DNA from: Usitatibacter palustris
GTDB taxonomy: Bacteria; Pseudomonadota; Gammaproteobacteria; Burkholderiales; Usitatibacteraceae
Assembly (NCBI RefSeq): GCF_013003985.1
Contig: NZ_CP053073.1
Location: forward strand, 558,001-622,000
Length of the DNA stretch: 64,000 bases
Direction of reading: 5' to 3'
Shown here in pieces: positions 7,854 to 17,129 of the stretch. A program made the position numbers and the translations under genes. Under the pieces are notes generated by a model. The model ran no database searches and had not been told where the DNA came from. It saw only the letters and a list, made by a program, of their open reading frames with translations. The first letter of the stretch is position 1. Every line of letters begins with the position of its first letter.

Positions 7854-8680
7854 GAGCCGGCCTTCGAAGCTTGGAACTGGCGCGCAAGCGCGACGGCGCC
7901 TTTGACGTGCAAGCGATTCAGTCCTTTGAGGTTCGCCTCGGTGAAGCGACGACCTGCGGGGCTTTCGAAGAGCGCCAGGCCGCTTTCGATATCGGCATCG
8001 CTCAAAGGGCGCAGCGCGTAGGCAGCGCGACCGCCGGCTGCCGGCCGGAGGGTTCCAACAAGCCGCGGCCGTTCCGATTCGAGCTGCCGGCGAAAGGTGT
8101 CGAAGTTGGCGGGCTGGTCCGGATATGCCGCGACCCAGATGGCGTATCCCGCGCTCGCCTGGATGTTGATCATCATGTCGATGAAGAACTCCGCCATCAT
8201 CCCGGCCTCCGAGATCCGGCGGCATCGGTCCATACGTTCCGCCGAAACCGTTGCGAGATAGTCCTTCTCCGCGGCATCGCGGGCCTTGTCCATGGCCGCG
8301 CGGAACTCGACCTGATGCGCGGCCTGGGCCGCCACGAAGCGGCGGCCATGCGGAGCGTCGAACCACGCCGTGAGCGTGTTGACGTCTCCAGGCTGCAGGG
8401 TCTCCGCCAGCATGCTGTGCACCTCATCGCGGATTGCTCGACTCGAATAGAGCGTGTCGATGGCTGTCCTGAGTCGTTCGCGCGTCCCGGTGTCCAGCTT
8501 CGGACCGGGCCGATCGGGAGCGTCGAGGGTCATGTTCATGAGCGGCGCGATCGGGATGACGGCAGGGTTGAACCCAGAGAGGTCCAGTAGCCGATCGATC
8601 TCGCCGGTTGCCGGTTGCGCCAGGGCCGCGGTTGCCGCGACTGCAAGCAACCCGGCCAGCAACACGCGCAGGCGCCTCAC
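7850..8680 (-). CDS. Secreted DUF2059-like protein
   Basis: 276-aa protein with a signal peptide (MRRLRVLLAGLLAVAATAALA). The mature part contains two helical repeats with related endings, TAWFDAPHGRRFVAAQ and LALFESPAGRRFTEANLKGL, the kind of repeat seen in DUF2059 proteins. Probably periplasmic; the function is unknown. It lies 2 nt downstream of glnS on the same strand and is translationally coupled to the response regulator after it. Confidence 0.72.
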   Translation of the reverse strand: MRRLRVLLAGLLAVAATAALAQPATGEIDRLLDLSGFNPAVIPIAPLMNMTLDAPDRPGPKLDTGTRERLRTAIDTLYSSRAIRDEVHSMLAETLQPGDVNTLTAWFDAPHGRRFVAAQAAHQVEFRAAMDKARDAAEKDYLATVSAERMDRCRRISEAGMMAEFFIDMMINIQASAGYAIWVAAYPDQPANFDTFRRQLESERPRLVGTLRPAAGGRAAYALRPLSDADIESGLALFESPAGRRFTEANLKGLNRLHVKGAVALARQFQASKAGS

Positions 8681-8682
8681 CG

Positions 8683-10425
8683 CTATTTTCCCCAGCTATC
8701 GCGCAGCGTCACGATCCGCGTGATGTCCTTCCCCGCGCGGAAGTACCCATGACGCTCGAACTGCAGCGCTTCCCCTTCCTTCGCGGTCCCGAGTGAAGGC
8801 TCGACGTAACCGCGTATCACCTTCAACGAATCCGGATTGAGATCCTTGAGGTAGTCGCCGGAATCCTTCCCCGGATGGCTCACCTTGAAGAGCCGGTCGT
8901 AGAGCGTGACATCGCGGGCGAGCGCGGCCTTCGCGCACAGCCAGTGGATGACGCCCTTCACCTTGTAGTTGTCCGCGCCCGGCGTGCCCGACTTCGAATC
9001 GGGCATGTATTCGGCCTGCACTTCGACGACCTTGCCGGAAACGTCCTTGCTGAATCCCGTGCAGCGAATCACGTACGCATATTTCAGGCGCACGGTGCTT
9101 CCCGGCGAGAGCCGGAAGAAACCCTTCGCCGGATACTCCATGAAGTCGTCGCGCTCGATCCACAGCTCGCGCGAGAAGGGCACCGCGCGCGCGCCCCACT
9201 CCTTCTTCTGCGGATGGTTGGGCGGATGCGACTCCTCGCCGCCGCCCTCAGGATAGTTCGTGATGACGAGCTTCACCGGATCGAGCACGGCGATGCGCCG
9301 CGGCACGGTCTCGTTGAGGACCTCGCGCACGCAGTCCTCGAGTACCGAGGGTTCGATCCACTGGTCGGCCTTCGAGACGCCAACGCGTTCCATGAAGAGG
9401 CGGATCGCTTCGGGCGGATAGCCGCGCTTCCTCATGCCGACGATCGTGGGCATGCGCGGATCGGCCCAGCCGTCGACGTGCTTCTCGTCGACGAGCTGCT
9501 TCAAGTAGCGCTTGCTCATGACCGTGTAGGTCAGGTTCAGGCGCGCGAACTCGATCTGCTGCGGGAGCGGCCGCTGCAGCAGCCCGAAGGAAGCGATCTT
9601 CTCGAGCACCCAGTCGTAGAACGGCCGCTGGTCCTCGAACTCGAGCGTGCACAGCGAATGCGTGATGTTCTCGAGCGCGTCCTCGATCGGGTGCGCGTAC
9701 GAGTACATCGGATAGATGTGCCACTTGTCGCCCGTGCGATGGTGCTCGGCGTTCTTGATGCGATAGAGCGCCGGGTCGCGCAGGTTGATGTTGGGCGAGG
9801 CCATGTCGATCTTCGCGCGCAGCACGTGCGTGCCGTCGCCGTGCTTGCCGCCGCGCATTTCGTCGAAGAGCTTCAAGTTCTCGTCGACCGAGCGGGCGCG
9901 GAAGGGCGAGTTCTTGCCGGGCTCCTGGAACGTACCGCGATTCCTCACCACCTCGTCGGCGCTCTGCGAATCGACGTAGGCGTCGCCGTGCTTGATGAGC
10001 TCCACGGCGAACTCGTACATCCAGCCGAAGTAGTCGCTGGCGTGGTACAGGTTCTCGTCGTTCTTTCCCCAGTGGAAGCCGAGCCAATGAACGGCGTCGA
10101 GGATGCCGTCGACGAACTCCTGCTCTTCCTTCTCCGGGTTCGTGTCGTCGAAGCGCATGTGGCACACGCCGCCGTACTCCTCGGCGAGGCCGAAGTTCAC
10201 GCAGATCGACTTCGCGTGTCCTACGTGAAGGTAGCCGTTGGGTTCGGGCGGGAAGCGCGTGCGGATCTTCGCGGGGTCGGCACCCGCAGCCGCGTGCGCG
10301 GCGGCGAGGCCCGGTTCGCCCGACCAGCGGCGTTGGGCGTAGGTGCCCTTCGCGAGGTCGGCGTCGATGCGTTGCTTGATGAAGTTCGAGGAACTGGCCG
10401 TCTCGTTGGCGGTCTTGTCAGGCAT
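8683..10425 (-). CDS. glnS: Glutaminyl-tRNA synthetase
   Basis: 580-aa class Ic aminoacyl-tRNA synthetase that charges tRNA-Gln directly. The HIGH-type motif is RFPPEPNGYLHVGHAKSI near residue 60, the KMSKR-type motif is TVMSKRYLKQL near 300, and the C-terminal anticodon-binding beta-barrels carry the usual signatures (LNPDSLKVIRGYVEPSL). Length and ends match the family. The ATG at 10425 is 69 bp from the divergent secreted-protein gene. It is the first gene of a unit with the DUF2059-like and response regulator genes. Confidence 0.97.
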   Translation of the reverse strand: MPDKTANETASSSNFIKQRIDADLAKGTYAQRRWSGEPGLAAAHAAAGADPAKIRTRFPPEPNGYLHVGHAKSICVNFGLAEEYGGVCHMRFDDTNPEKEEQEFVDGILDAVHWLGFHWGKNDENLYHASDYFGWMYEFAVELIKHGDAYVDSQSADEVVRNRGTFQEPGKNSPFRARSVDENLKLFDEMRGGKHGDGTHVLRAKIDMASPNINLRDPALYRIKNAEHHRTGDKWHIYPMYSYAHPIEDALENITHSLCTLEFEDQRPFYDWVLEKIASFGLLQRPLPQQIEFARLNLTYTVMSKRYLKQLVDEKHVDGWADPRMPTIVGMRKRGYPPEAIRLFMERVGVSKADQWIEPSVLEDCVREVLNETVPRRIAVLDPVKLVITNYPEGGGEESHPPNHPQKKEWGARAVPFSRELWIERDDFMEYPAKGFFRLSPGSTVRLKYAYVIRCTGFSKDVSGKVVEVQAEYMPDSKSGTPGADNYKVKGVIHWLCAKAALARDVTLYDRLFKVSHPGKDSGDYLKDLNPDSLKVIRGYVEPSLGTAKEGEALQFERHGYFRAGKDITRIVTLRDSWGK

Positions 10426-10479
10426 TGACTCGTGGGGATAGGGGCGAAAGTCCTATTCTGCCCGAGACCCGGACAACGG

Positions 10480-10485
10480 TAGAAT
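10480..10485 (+). promoter_or_regulatory. -10 box of a probably leaderless promoter
   Basis: TAGAAT ends 8 nt before the ATG at 10494. With normal -10 to +1 spacing the transcript would start at or within a base or two of the start codon, and no Shine-Dalgarno is present. One of several such cases in this window. Confidence 0.5.
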
Positions 10486-10493
10486 CAATCCCT

Positions 10494-11918
10494 ATGGCCA
10501 ATAACGAGATGCGCGGGGAATACCCACTGCGCCGGGGGTTCGGCGCGGTGCTGGCATGCGCGCTCATGCTCCTCGGTACGACGGCGCACGCCGCCTCCTC
10601 GGGCGTGCACCTGACGCCGCGCCTCACCAGCGTCGAAGGCGGCACTTCCCAGATCTTCTCCGTTCGACTCTTCGACGCCGCCGGTGGACCCGCCGCGGGC
10701 GAAACGGTCACGTTCACCAACGACGCCTGCGGCCTGTTCCCGGGCGGCGGCTATTTCGAGGACGTCACCTCCGACCCGGGCGGCGTGGCCAACATTTCGT
10801 TCACCGCCGATCCGCTCGGCGGCGTGGTGTGCGATGTCACCGCCACGGCGGGCCCCGCCTCCGTGCGCTTCGAGGTCGTCACCTACACCACGTCGCAGAT
10901 CGAGATCGTTCCCGCCACGCCCGCGACGCGCCCCGCGCCCGGCCAGCCCTACCTGCTGAGCGCCGCGGTGCGCATGGGCCAGTACACGCTCTACAACCTC
11001 GAGGTCTCCGTGCGCGTGCTGCCCGACCAGGCCGTCACCGCGTTCTTCCTGCCGCCCTCGAACGCCGTGAGCGCGAATACCGGGCAGAACGGCACCGTCG
11101 CATTCACGGTGCAGCCCGATTCGAACGTCGGCACCTACGACCTCGAGCTGCGGCTGGGTGACTACACGCGCATCGTCACCATCTACTTCAACGCGGGCTT
11201 CAACCACCAGGGTCTTTGGTGGGTCGGCGAGAGCGAGAACGGCTGGGGCGTGACCGTCGTGCAGCACGGCGACAAGCTCTTCGTCGTGTTCTTCACCTAC
11301 GACCTGGTGGGCAATCCGATCTGGTACGCGATGCCCTCGGGAGCGTGGACGACCGGAGGTGCCGGCTTCACCGGGCAGCTCTATCTTTCACGGGGTTCGC
11401 CCTTCCACTCCGCGTACAACGCCGCCGCTTTCGATCCCAGGCCCGTCGGGTTCGCGAAGTTGAACCTCACCGATCCGGCCGCGATCTCGCTCGAGTACAC
11501 GATCGACGATATCTCCGACGTGAAGCAGCTCACGCAGTTTCCGTTCGCGGAAGGCCCGCCCAGCGACCCGCGCTTCGACGACATGTGGTGGGGCGGCGAG
11601 AGCATGAACGGGCAGGGCGTCGCGGTCCTCCAGCGCGAGCAAGCGCTCTTCCTGCTGCTGTTCGCCTACCGCGATAACGGCTCGGCCCAGTGGTTCTCCA
11701 TGCCCAGCGGCACCTGGACCACGCCGACCACGTACGAGGGCCGCATCTACCGCACGGTCGGATGGCCGTGGCTGGGGCGCGTTTACCTGCCCGAGCGCCT
11801 CGAGGTGATCGACGTGGGCTCGTATCGCTTCCGCACGCTGCCCAACGGCACCGCGGCGCTCGACTACACGATTGACGGCCGCTCGGGCTCGCTCGCCCTC
11901 TCCCGCTTCCCCTTCTAG
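10494..11918 (+). CDS. Secreted Ig-like protein with two WWxGES repeats
   Basis: 474 aa. The N-terminus has a signal peptide (FGAVLACALMLLGTTAHA), followed by an immunoglobulin-like domain (RLTSVEGGTSQIFSVRLFDA, with ETVTFTND) resembling bacterial Big domains. The C-terminal half holds two copies of a domain of about 110-120 aa, each opening with a Trp-rich motif (GLWWVGESENGWGVTVVQHG and DMWWGGESMNGQGVAVLQRE) and continuing FTYDLVGNPIWYAMPSGAW / FAYRDNGSAQWFSMPSGTW. Probably cell-surface or secreted, function unknown. Divergent from glnS. Start chosen at MANNEM; its -10 box lies 8 nt upstream. Confidence 0.8.
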   Translation: MANNEMRGEYPLRRGFGAVLACALMLLGTTAHAASSGVHLTPRLTSVEGGTSQIFSVRLFDAAGGPAAGETVTFTNDACGLFPGGGYFEDVTSDPGGVANISFTADPLGGVVCDVTATAGPASVRFEVVTYTTSQIEIVPATPATRPAPGQPYLLSAAVRMGQYTLYNLEVSVRVLPDQAVTAFFLPPSNAVSANTGQNGTVAFTVQPDSNVGTYDLELRLGDYTRIVTIYFNAGFNHQGLWWVGESENGWGVTVVQHGDKLFVVFFTYDLVGNPIWYAMPSGAWTTGGAGFTGQLYLSRGSPFHSAYNAAAFDPRPVGFAKLNLTDPAAISLEYTIDDISDVKQLTQFPFAEGPPSDPRFDDMWWGGESMNGQGVAVLQREQALFLLLFAYRDNGSAQWFSMPSGTWTTPTTYEGRIYRTVGWPWLGRVYLPERLEVIDVGSYRFRTLPNGTAALDYTIDGRSGSLALSRFPF

Positions 11919-11928
11919 CGACTCAACC

Positions 11929-12450
11929 ATGTCAACGATTCATTCCGCCACGCTTGCCGCCCTCGTCATCGCCGCCTTTGCGCCTGCCGCGTTCGCGCAG
12001 GGCAAGGACTTGACGAAGACCGATCCCAAGTTGTTCGCCTCGCTCCAGTGCCCGCAGGCCGTCTCGGGCGCCGTGACGGAAAGCATCCACGCGAAGGTCA
12101 TGGCGCCCTGGGATCTCGTTCCCGCCAAGCAAAAGCGGGATTTCCCGGTGGAATCCATGACGATCGAGCAGATCGGTCCCAAGGAGGGAAGCCGGGTGAC
12201 CTGCCGGTATGCGGGCGTGGATTCGACGTTGCAGGTGGTTCTTCCGAAGAACTGCGAGGCCAAGCTGGTGGGTCCCTGGAGCGGCCCGTCCTCGCAAGTC
12301 GGCGCTACGCGCGTGCCCGCGCCGACGGGTGCGGGCGCCGCCTCGAACGTCTGCAAGCCCGGCGTCGCGGAACAAGTGGGCACGCAGCGCTTGCCGAGCC
12401 GGCCTGCCCCGTGCGTCGTGGAGTGCGTCATGGGGAAGAAGCCCACGTAA
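11929..12450 (+). CDS. Secreted hypothetical protein with paired cysteines
   Basis: 173 aa with a signal peptide (MSTIHSATLAALVIAAFAPAAFA) and a mature region with four to six cysteines (LQCPQA, VTCRYAG, PKNCEAK, SNVCKPG, PCVVECVMG). These could form disulfides in the periplasm. No family recognised. It starts 10 bp after the Ig-like protein gene and is probably cotranscribed with it. Confidence 0.7.
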   Translation: MSTIHSATLAALVIAAFAPAAFAQGKDLTKTDPKLFASLQCPQAVSGAVTESIHAKVMAPWDLVPAKQKRDFPVESMTIEQIGPKEGSRVTCRYAGVDSTLQVVLPKNCEAKLVGPWSGPSSQVGATRVPAPTGAGAASNVCKPGVAEQVGTQRLPSRPAPCVVECVMGKKPT

Positions 12451-12517
12451 CCTTTCGCGCCCTTCGGGGCGCGGCTCAGGTGTTAACCTCGCGCTCTTTC
12501 GATCGCGAGATTCCACG

Positions 12518-14290
12518 ATGCTGAACTCCTACAGGGCGGCCGCGCTCGCGGCCGTCGTTGTCCTCTCCGGCTGCGCGCAGACCAGCGAGTCGCCGGCCGC
12601 ACCCGCATCGCAGCGCGTGCGCGCGCTTGCCGAGCAGGCCTACCAGCGCGAGCTCGACCTCAATCCCGTTTTCGAAACGCTCTTCGTCGGCCGCGGACCG
12701 CGCATGGCGCGCGCAGGTGTGGTGCCCACGGAGGCGAACGTCGAGAAGCAGCGCACGCTGTATCGCGACATCGAGCGCGAGCTCGCGACGATTCCGCTCG
12801 AGGGACTCTCCGAGACCGATCGCAACACGCACGAGGTCCTCGCGCGGCGCGCGCAGGCCGAGCTCGCCCGCAACGACTTCCCGTTGCGCGCGATCCAGCT
12901 GCTCAATCCGGGACGCGGCGTGCATTCGGGACTCCTGTTCCTCGCGAGCACGGCGCAGCCGCTCGCGAATGAAGCCGAGTTCGAAGCGTGGCTCCAGCGG
13001 GTCGAGGCGAGCACGGGCAACTTCGAGCAGGCGAAGCTCGCGTTGCAGCAAGCGCAGAAGAAGGGCTGGACGCAATCGCGCGTGCTGGTCGAGCGGGCAC
13101 TCGGGCAGATGCAGGCGATCGCCGCGAAGCCCGGCGACCAGGGGCCGCTGTGGGGTCCGATCGCGCGCTATCCCAAGGACGCGAGCGAAGCGAAGCGCGC
13201 CGACTTTGCGAAGCGATATCGCGCCGTGCTCGACACGAAGTACCTGCCGGCGATGCGCGAATACATGGCGTACGTTCGCGACGAATATCTTCCGCAGGCA
13301 CGCACCACCACCGGCATCGGAGCGCTGCCTGGAGGTGACACCGCGTACCGCTCGCTCGTGCGCGTGCAGACCACCACCGAGCTCACCCCAGAGAAAGTGC
13401 ACGAGATCGGGCTCGCGGAGGTCGCCCGCGTTCGCGCACAGATGCTCGGCGTGGCGCGTGGCCTCGGTTTCCGCGGCGACATCAAGGAATTCAGCGCCTG
13501 GCTCGAATCGAACCCCGCGGTCTATCCGTTCACGACGCCCGATGCGGTGCTCGTTTACCTGCGCGGCGTGCATGCGCGCGTGGTGCCGCAACTGCCGAAG
13601 CTCTTCAAGCGCGTGCCCAAGGCGGGATTCGAGATTCGCCTCGCCGATCCTGAAGTCGCGGCATCCGCCTCGGCATCGTATCTCTCGCCCTCGGCCGATG
13701 GCACGCGCCCGGGCCAGTTCACGATGCCCGTCGTCGATCCGAAACGCATCGCCTCCTTCGGCCTCACGGCGCTGCTGCTTCACGAGGGCATGCCTGGACA
13801 TCACCTCGACATCGGCCTCAAGCGCGAGCTCGACCTGCCTTCGATTCGCAAGGTCTTCGGCGTGACGGCGTACAGCGAAGGCTGGGGCCTGTATGGCGAA
13901 AGCCTCGGCCACGAGCTGGGCGTGTATGACGATCCCTGGGCGCTGATGGGTCGCTACCAGGGCGAGCTGCACCGCGCCGCGCGACTGGTCGTCGACACGG
14001 GCATGCATTCGAAGGGATGGACGCGTGAGCAGGCGATTCGCTACCTCGTCGAGGAGCGCGGCCAGACCCAGCGCGATGCGACGGTCGCGATCGAACGTTA
14101 CATGTCCGATCCCGGCCAGGCGCTCGCCTACAAGATCGGCGAGCTCGAGATCCTCGCGTTGCGCGACGAAGCGAAGAAGAAGATGGGCGCGCGCTTCGAC
14201 ATCCGTGAATTCCACGAAGCCGTGCTGGGCGAGGGTGCCTTGCCGCTTCCGTTGCTGCGCCGCCGCGTGGAGGCGTGGGCGCTCCGCTAG
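12518..14290 (+). CDS. DUF885 family lipoprotein, putative metallopeptidase
   Basis: 590 aa. Lipoprotein signal MLNSYRAAALAAVVVLSGC, then a large helical domain of the DUF885 family. A zinc-peptidase-like motif is visible as LLLHEGMPGHHLDIGL (HExxxxHH) at about residue 425, with a later conserved SEGWGLYGESL and RYLVEERGQTQRDATVAIER. DUF885 proteins are related to M2/M32-type peptidases; a peptidase role in the envelope is inferred. The frame is open upstream of 12518, but only this start gives a signal sequence. Confidence 0.85.
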   Translation: MLNSYRAAALAAVVVLSGCAQTSESPAAPASQRVRALAEQAYQRELDLNPVFETLFVGRGPRMARAGVVPTEANVEKQRTLYRDIERELATIPLEGLSETDRNTHEVLARRAQAELARNDFPLRAIQLLNPGRGVHSGLLFLASTAQPLANEAEFEAWLQRVEASTGNFEQAKLALQQAQKKGWTQSRVLVERALGQMQAIAAKPGDQGPLWGPIARYPKDASEAKRADFAKRYRAVLDTKYLPAMREYMAYVRDEYLPQARTTTGIGALPGGDTAYRSLVRVQTTTELTPEKVHEIGLAEVARVRAQMLGVARGLGFRGDIKEFSAWLESNPAVYPFTTPDAVLVYLRGVHARVVPQLPKLFKRVPKAGFEIRLADPEVAASASASYLSPSADGTRPGQFTMPVVDPKRIASFGLTALLLHEGMPGHHLDIGLKRELDLPSIRKVFGVTAYSEGWGLYGESLGHELGVYDDPWALMGRYQGELHRAARLVVDTGMHSKGWTREQAIRYLVEERGQTQRDATVAIERYMSDPGQALAYKIGELEILALRDEAKKKMGARFDIREFHEAVLGEGALPLPLLRRRVEAWALR

Positions 14291-15081
14291 GGCTTCACCA
14301 CCTCGCGCATGCACGATTCGAACGCCAGCAGCCGGATCGTGAACTTGCTGCACACGAGCTGGTTGGCGCCGAGGGATTCGACGTCGGCCTCGCGCCGCTC
14401 CTTCGCGATCGCGAGCAATTCCTCGGCTTCGCGAGGGTCGCCGCGCTGGCGCACGATCTCCGCGATCGGCACGAGCGCCTCGCCCATGCCCTGCAGCATG
14501 AGCGGGGTTTGCTGCTCATAGCGCAAGAGGCGTTGGCGGAGCTCCGTGAGGATCTCCGTTGAAAGGCGAACGCCGAGCGGTCCCTCGGGCTCAGGCTGGC
14601 CGAGGCGGCCGAGATTGGTGACGATCACCATGCGCGCGCGGTAGTCGTTCGAGGAATGCGCGGGCGAGTCCACGTTGGCGTCGAGCGCGGCCTCGAAGGC
14701 CGCGATGGCATCGGCCTTCCGACCGGCTTCGAGCAGCGCGACCGCGTCGTTGTTGCGCAACCGGTGACGCCCCGCCCAGGCCGCGAAGTCGGTGGGGAAC
14801 TCGGCCTGCACTTGCGCAAGGGCCACGTTGGCTTTGAGGGGCTTGCCCTCGAGCCACGTCGCTTCCGCGAGGCACTCGAGCGCGGGCATCACCTTCGCCG
14901 GATCGCGCGCGCCCATCGCCTGCTGGAGCGCGACCGCACAGAGCTCGGCGGCCTTCGTGTATTCGCGCTTGTTCCACGCATCGGTCGCGCGCGTGATCGA
15001 TTCCTCCCATTTCTTCGGCGGGAACCACTGTTCGCAGCCGGCGAGGAGGAAGAGCAGGAGGAGAGCTGCGGCGAATCTCAA
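14287..15081 (-). CDS. TPR-like lipoprotein
   Basis: About 264 aa with helical repeat character: KREYTKAAELCAVALQQAMG, PALECLAEATWLEG and RKADAIAAFEAALDANVDSP read like tetratricopeptide repeats. A TTG at 15081 gives a lipoprotein signal (RFAAALLLLFLLAGC); the frame is open upstream but no ATG or signal fits there, and no ribosome site is obvious, so the start is uncertain. Function unknown, probably an outer-membrane-anchored scaffold. The last 4 bp overlap the convergent DUF885 gene. Confidence 0.7.
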   Translation of the reverse strand: MRFAAALLLLFLLAGCEQWFPPKKWEESITRATDAWNKREYTKAAELCAVALQQAMGARDPAKVMPALECLAEATWLEGKPLKANVALAQVQAEFPTDFAAWAGRHRLRNNDAVALLEAGRKADAIAAFEAALDANVDSPAHSSNDYRARMVIVTNLGRLGQPEPEGPLGVRLSTEILTELRQRLLRYEQQTPLMLQGMGEALVPIAEIVRQRGDPREAEELLAIAKERREADVESLGANQLVCSKFTIRLLAFESCMREVVKP

Positions 15082-15148
15082 GGAAGGAAGGCTTCGGTGC
15101 GGTAGGCGAGACCCAAGGATACGAAGCGATCGGCGTTCGCGCCAGCCC

Positions 15149-16078
15149 TTACTGATCGAGTTCCTTGCGCGCATACGCGGCCACGGGAAGCTGGACGAGG
15201 TCCAGGAAGCGCTCCGTGTTGCGCTGCGTGCGCGTCGTGGACATCGTTCCGCCGTAGAAGCCATCGGCAAGAACCCGGGCCAGGTTGAGGCTGATTCCGA
15301 AATAGACATCGCGCGAGCGCGTGGCGCTCACGCCCTGAGAAGCGTCGTAGCCGCGCGTGCCGTATCCCACGCTGACCTCGAGGTAGCGGGTGAGCGGATT
15401 GTCGCGAAGGGCGGGCAACGCGTCGGCCTTCGCCACGAGCAGGTAGCGCTGGCCCGAATAGTCGCCAAACGGATCCCAGTCGCTCGAGTGTGTCGATTGC
15501 TTGTACGCAATCCGGAAGTCGACGAGCTTGTCGAACCCGGGTTGCGCTTCCATGACATACGCAAACACGGCGCCCACGCCGTTGGCGATGAAATCCTCGC
15601 GGCTGAATTTGTACTGCTTCGAGAAGCCGTCGACGATCTCGACGCCCGCCATCACGCCAAAGGCGGTCCAGGTGGCGAGCGTGCGGGACGCCTTCGCATC
15701 GTTGCCCATCCATTCGAAGACCGGCGTGAGGATCCGGGCGGATGCGTACGTGGTGTAGAGGTGGCCGAGCTTGTCGACGCCTCCGTAGGGCGTGTCCTTG
15801 CCGAACCAGCCTTCGCTTTCCGACCTGAAGTGGCTGGTGAGCCCATCGCTCCACCACTTCTGCGATCCGTAGAGCGCGACGCCCGCGGTGAATCCGCCGA
15901 TCAACCCGACGTTGCGCCAGGTGGGATCGGGCTTCTCGGGTGCGAGCGGTGGGGGCGAAGTCTCGGTGGCTGCGATCGCACGGGCTTGTGCGAGCAGGCG
16001 GCCGTACTCGGGAAGCTGCGCTGTCGCGAGGGCGGGAACGAATCCCGCCAGGACTCCGGCGAGGATCCGGAGCCGCAT
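15149..16078 (-). CDS. DUF2279 family periplasmic/membrane protein
   Basis: 309 aa; signal peptide MRLRILAGVLAGFVPALATA. The conserved DUF2279/YfiM-like region contains WWSDGLTSHF, GGVDKLGHLYTTYASARILT and VEIVDGFSKQYKFSREDFIANGVGA, with Asp/His residues (DKxGH) typical of the family. The C-terminus has a beta-rich ending (YLEVSVGYGTRGYD, DVYFGISLNLARVLAD) that looks like outer-membrane strands. Role unknown. It sits 7 bp downstream of the J-domain/protease pair on the same strand. Confidence 0.82.
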   Translation of the reverse strand: MRLRILAGVLAGFVPALATAQLPEYGRLLAQARAIAATETSPPPLAPEKPDPTWRNVGLIGGFTAGVALYGSQKWWSDGLTSHFRSESEGWFGKDTPYGGVDKLGHLYTTYASARILTPVFEWMGNDAKASRTLATWTAFGVMAGVEIVDGFSKQYKFSREDFIANGVGAVFAYVMEAQPGFDKLVDFRIAYKQSTHSSDWDPFGDYSGQRYLLVAKADALPALRDNPLTRYLEVSVGYGTRGYDASQGVSATRSRDVYFGISLNLARVLADGFYGGTMSTTRTQRNTERFLDLVQLPVAAYARKELDQ

Positions 16079-16085
16079 GGCGCCG

Positions 16086-17126
16086 CTATCGCGATCGCGA
16101 CTGCATCTGGTTGATCCAGTCGGCCGGGATCGCGAAGTTCAGGTTCTGGCCGTACTTGTGCTGGAACGTGACGATGCCCACGAGCTGCGCCGAGGCGTTG
16201 AACAATCCGCCACCGCTCGATCCGGGCGAAATCGGCGCGGTCGTCTGGATCACCGGGCCGTTTCCGGATTCGCGCAGCGACGAGACGATGCCTTCGCTGA
16301 TCGTGAGCTCGAGTCCGTGCGGCGCGCCGATCGCGAACACCCTCTGCCCGGTACGAACCGTCGTGACGGTGCCCAGCTCCACGGGAGACGCATCGAGGCC
16401 CGCGACCGAGAGCTTGCACAGGTCGTACTCTTCATCGGCCTGGCTTACGGCCGCGTTGTATTCGTACTGGCCGACCTTCACCGTGAAATTCGAGCCGCCG
16501 TTGGTGACGTGGCAGTTGGTGATCACCACGCCGTGCGAGATCACCACGCCGCTGCCCTGGCCCACGGGCTTGCCGGAGGCGTCGGACACCTTCACGCGCG
16601 CGATGCTTGCCGACACGGCACCGAAGACGTCCTCGGCGGTTCCTCCTCGCGGTGCGGTGCTCGGCGGCAGCGGTGTCGGTGCCGCCTCGGGCGCGGCCGA
16701 AAGGATGAGCTCGTTGTTGGTCTTCACCGGCTGCGTCTCGACGACCTTGGGCGGCGGCTTCGATCGCGACGCCGACCAGGCGACGAAGAGGAACGCGAGC
16801 ACGAGGAATGCCGCACCCCACTTGAAGAGCGGGCGCGACATCAATGCCGCGAAGCGTTCCTTGATGTCGCCATCGCCATCGTCGTGGCTGGTTTCACGCA
16901 CGGGCGCGCGCCGTGCGCGCGGATCGGGTGGCAACGTGTCGTCGTAGTCCGCGCGGCGATCGACGCTGGAAAGCACGAAGTACGCTTCGCGAATGCTTTC
17001 GCGCGAGGTTGGATCGGCTTCGGGCTTCTCGCGCATCTCGGCCATCTTTTCGCGATATGCCGACTCGATGTCCACGAGCGAAGCATCGCGGGTGATTCCG
17101 AGGACCTGGTAGTAGCTTCTGGGCAT
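16086..17126 (-). CDS. J-domain-like membrane protein with trypsin-like protease domain (copy 1)
   Basis: 346 aa in three parts. Residues 3-65 form a J-domain-like helix set (YYQVLGITRDASLVDIESAY and REAYFVLSS...RRADYD) but lack the HPD motif (EKPEAD instead). A membrane helix covers 102-118. A trypsin/HtrA-like domain starts at about 165 with a plausible triad: His206 (ITNCHV), Asp235 (EYDLCKL) and Ser304 (PGSSGGGLF). This predicts an inner-membrane protein with a cytoplasmic pseudo-J domain and a periplasmic protease. It follows copy 2 by 3 nt in the same operon. The pseudo-J domain probably binds a partner other than DnaK. Confidence 0.85.
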   Translation of the reverse strand: MPRSYYQVLGITRDASLVDIESAYREKMAEMREKPEADPTSRESIREAYFVLSSVDRRADYDDTLPPDPRARRAPVRETSHDDGDGDIKERFAALMSRPLFKWGAAFLVLAFLFVAWSASRSKPPPKVVETQPVKTNNELILSAAPEAAPTPLPPSTAPRGGTAEDVFGAVSASIARVKVSDASGKPVGQGSGVVISHGVVITNCHVTNGGSNFTVKVGQYEYNAAVSQADEEYDLCKLSVAGLDASPVELGTVTTVRTGQRVFAIGAPHGLELTISEGIVSSLRESGNGPVIQTTAPISPGSSGGGLFNASAQLVGIVTFQHKYGQNLNFAIPADWINQMQSRSR

Positions 17127-17129
17127 GGT

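Noticed and set aside
8875..10428. 517-aa open frame opposite glnS
   Set aside because: Antisense shadow of a strongly conserved synthetase; no domain, no ribosome site.
12476..14353. 625-aa open frame opposite the DUF885 gene
   Set aside because: Arg/His-rich antisense frame; the plus strand shows signal peptide and HExxxxHH motif.
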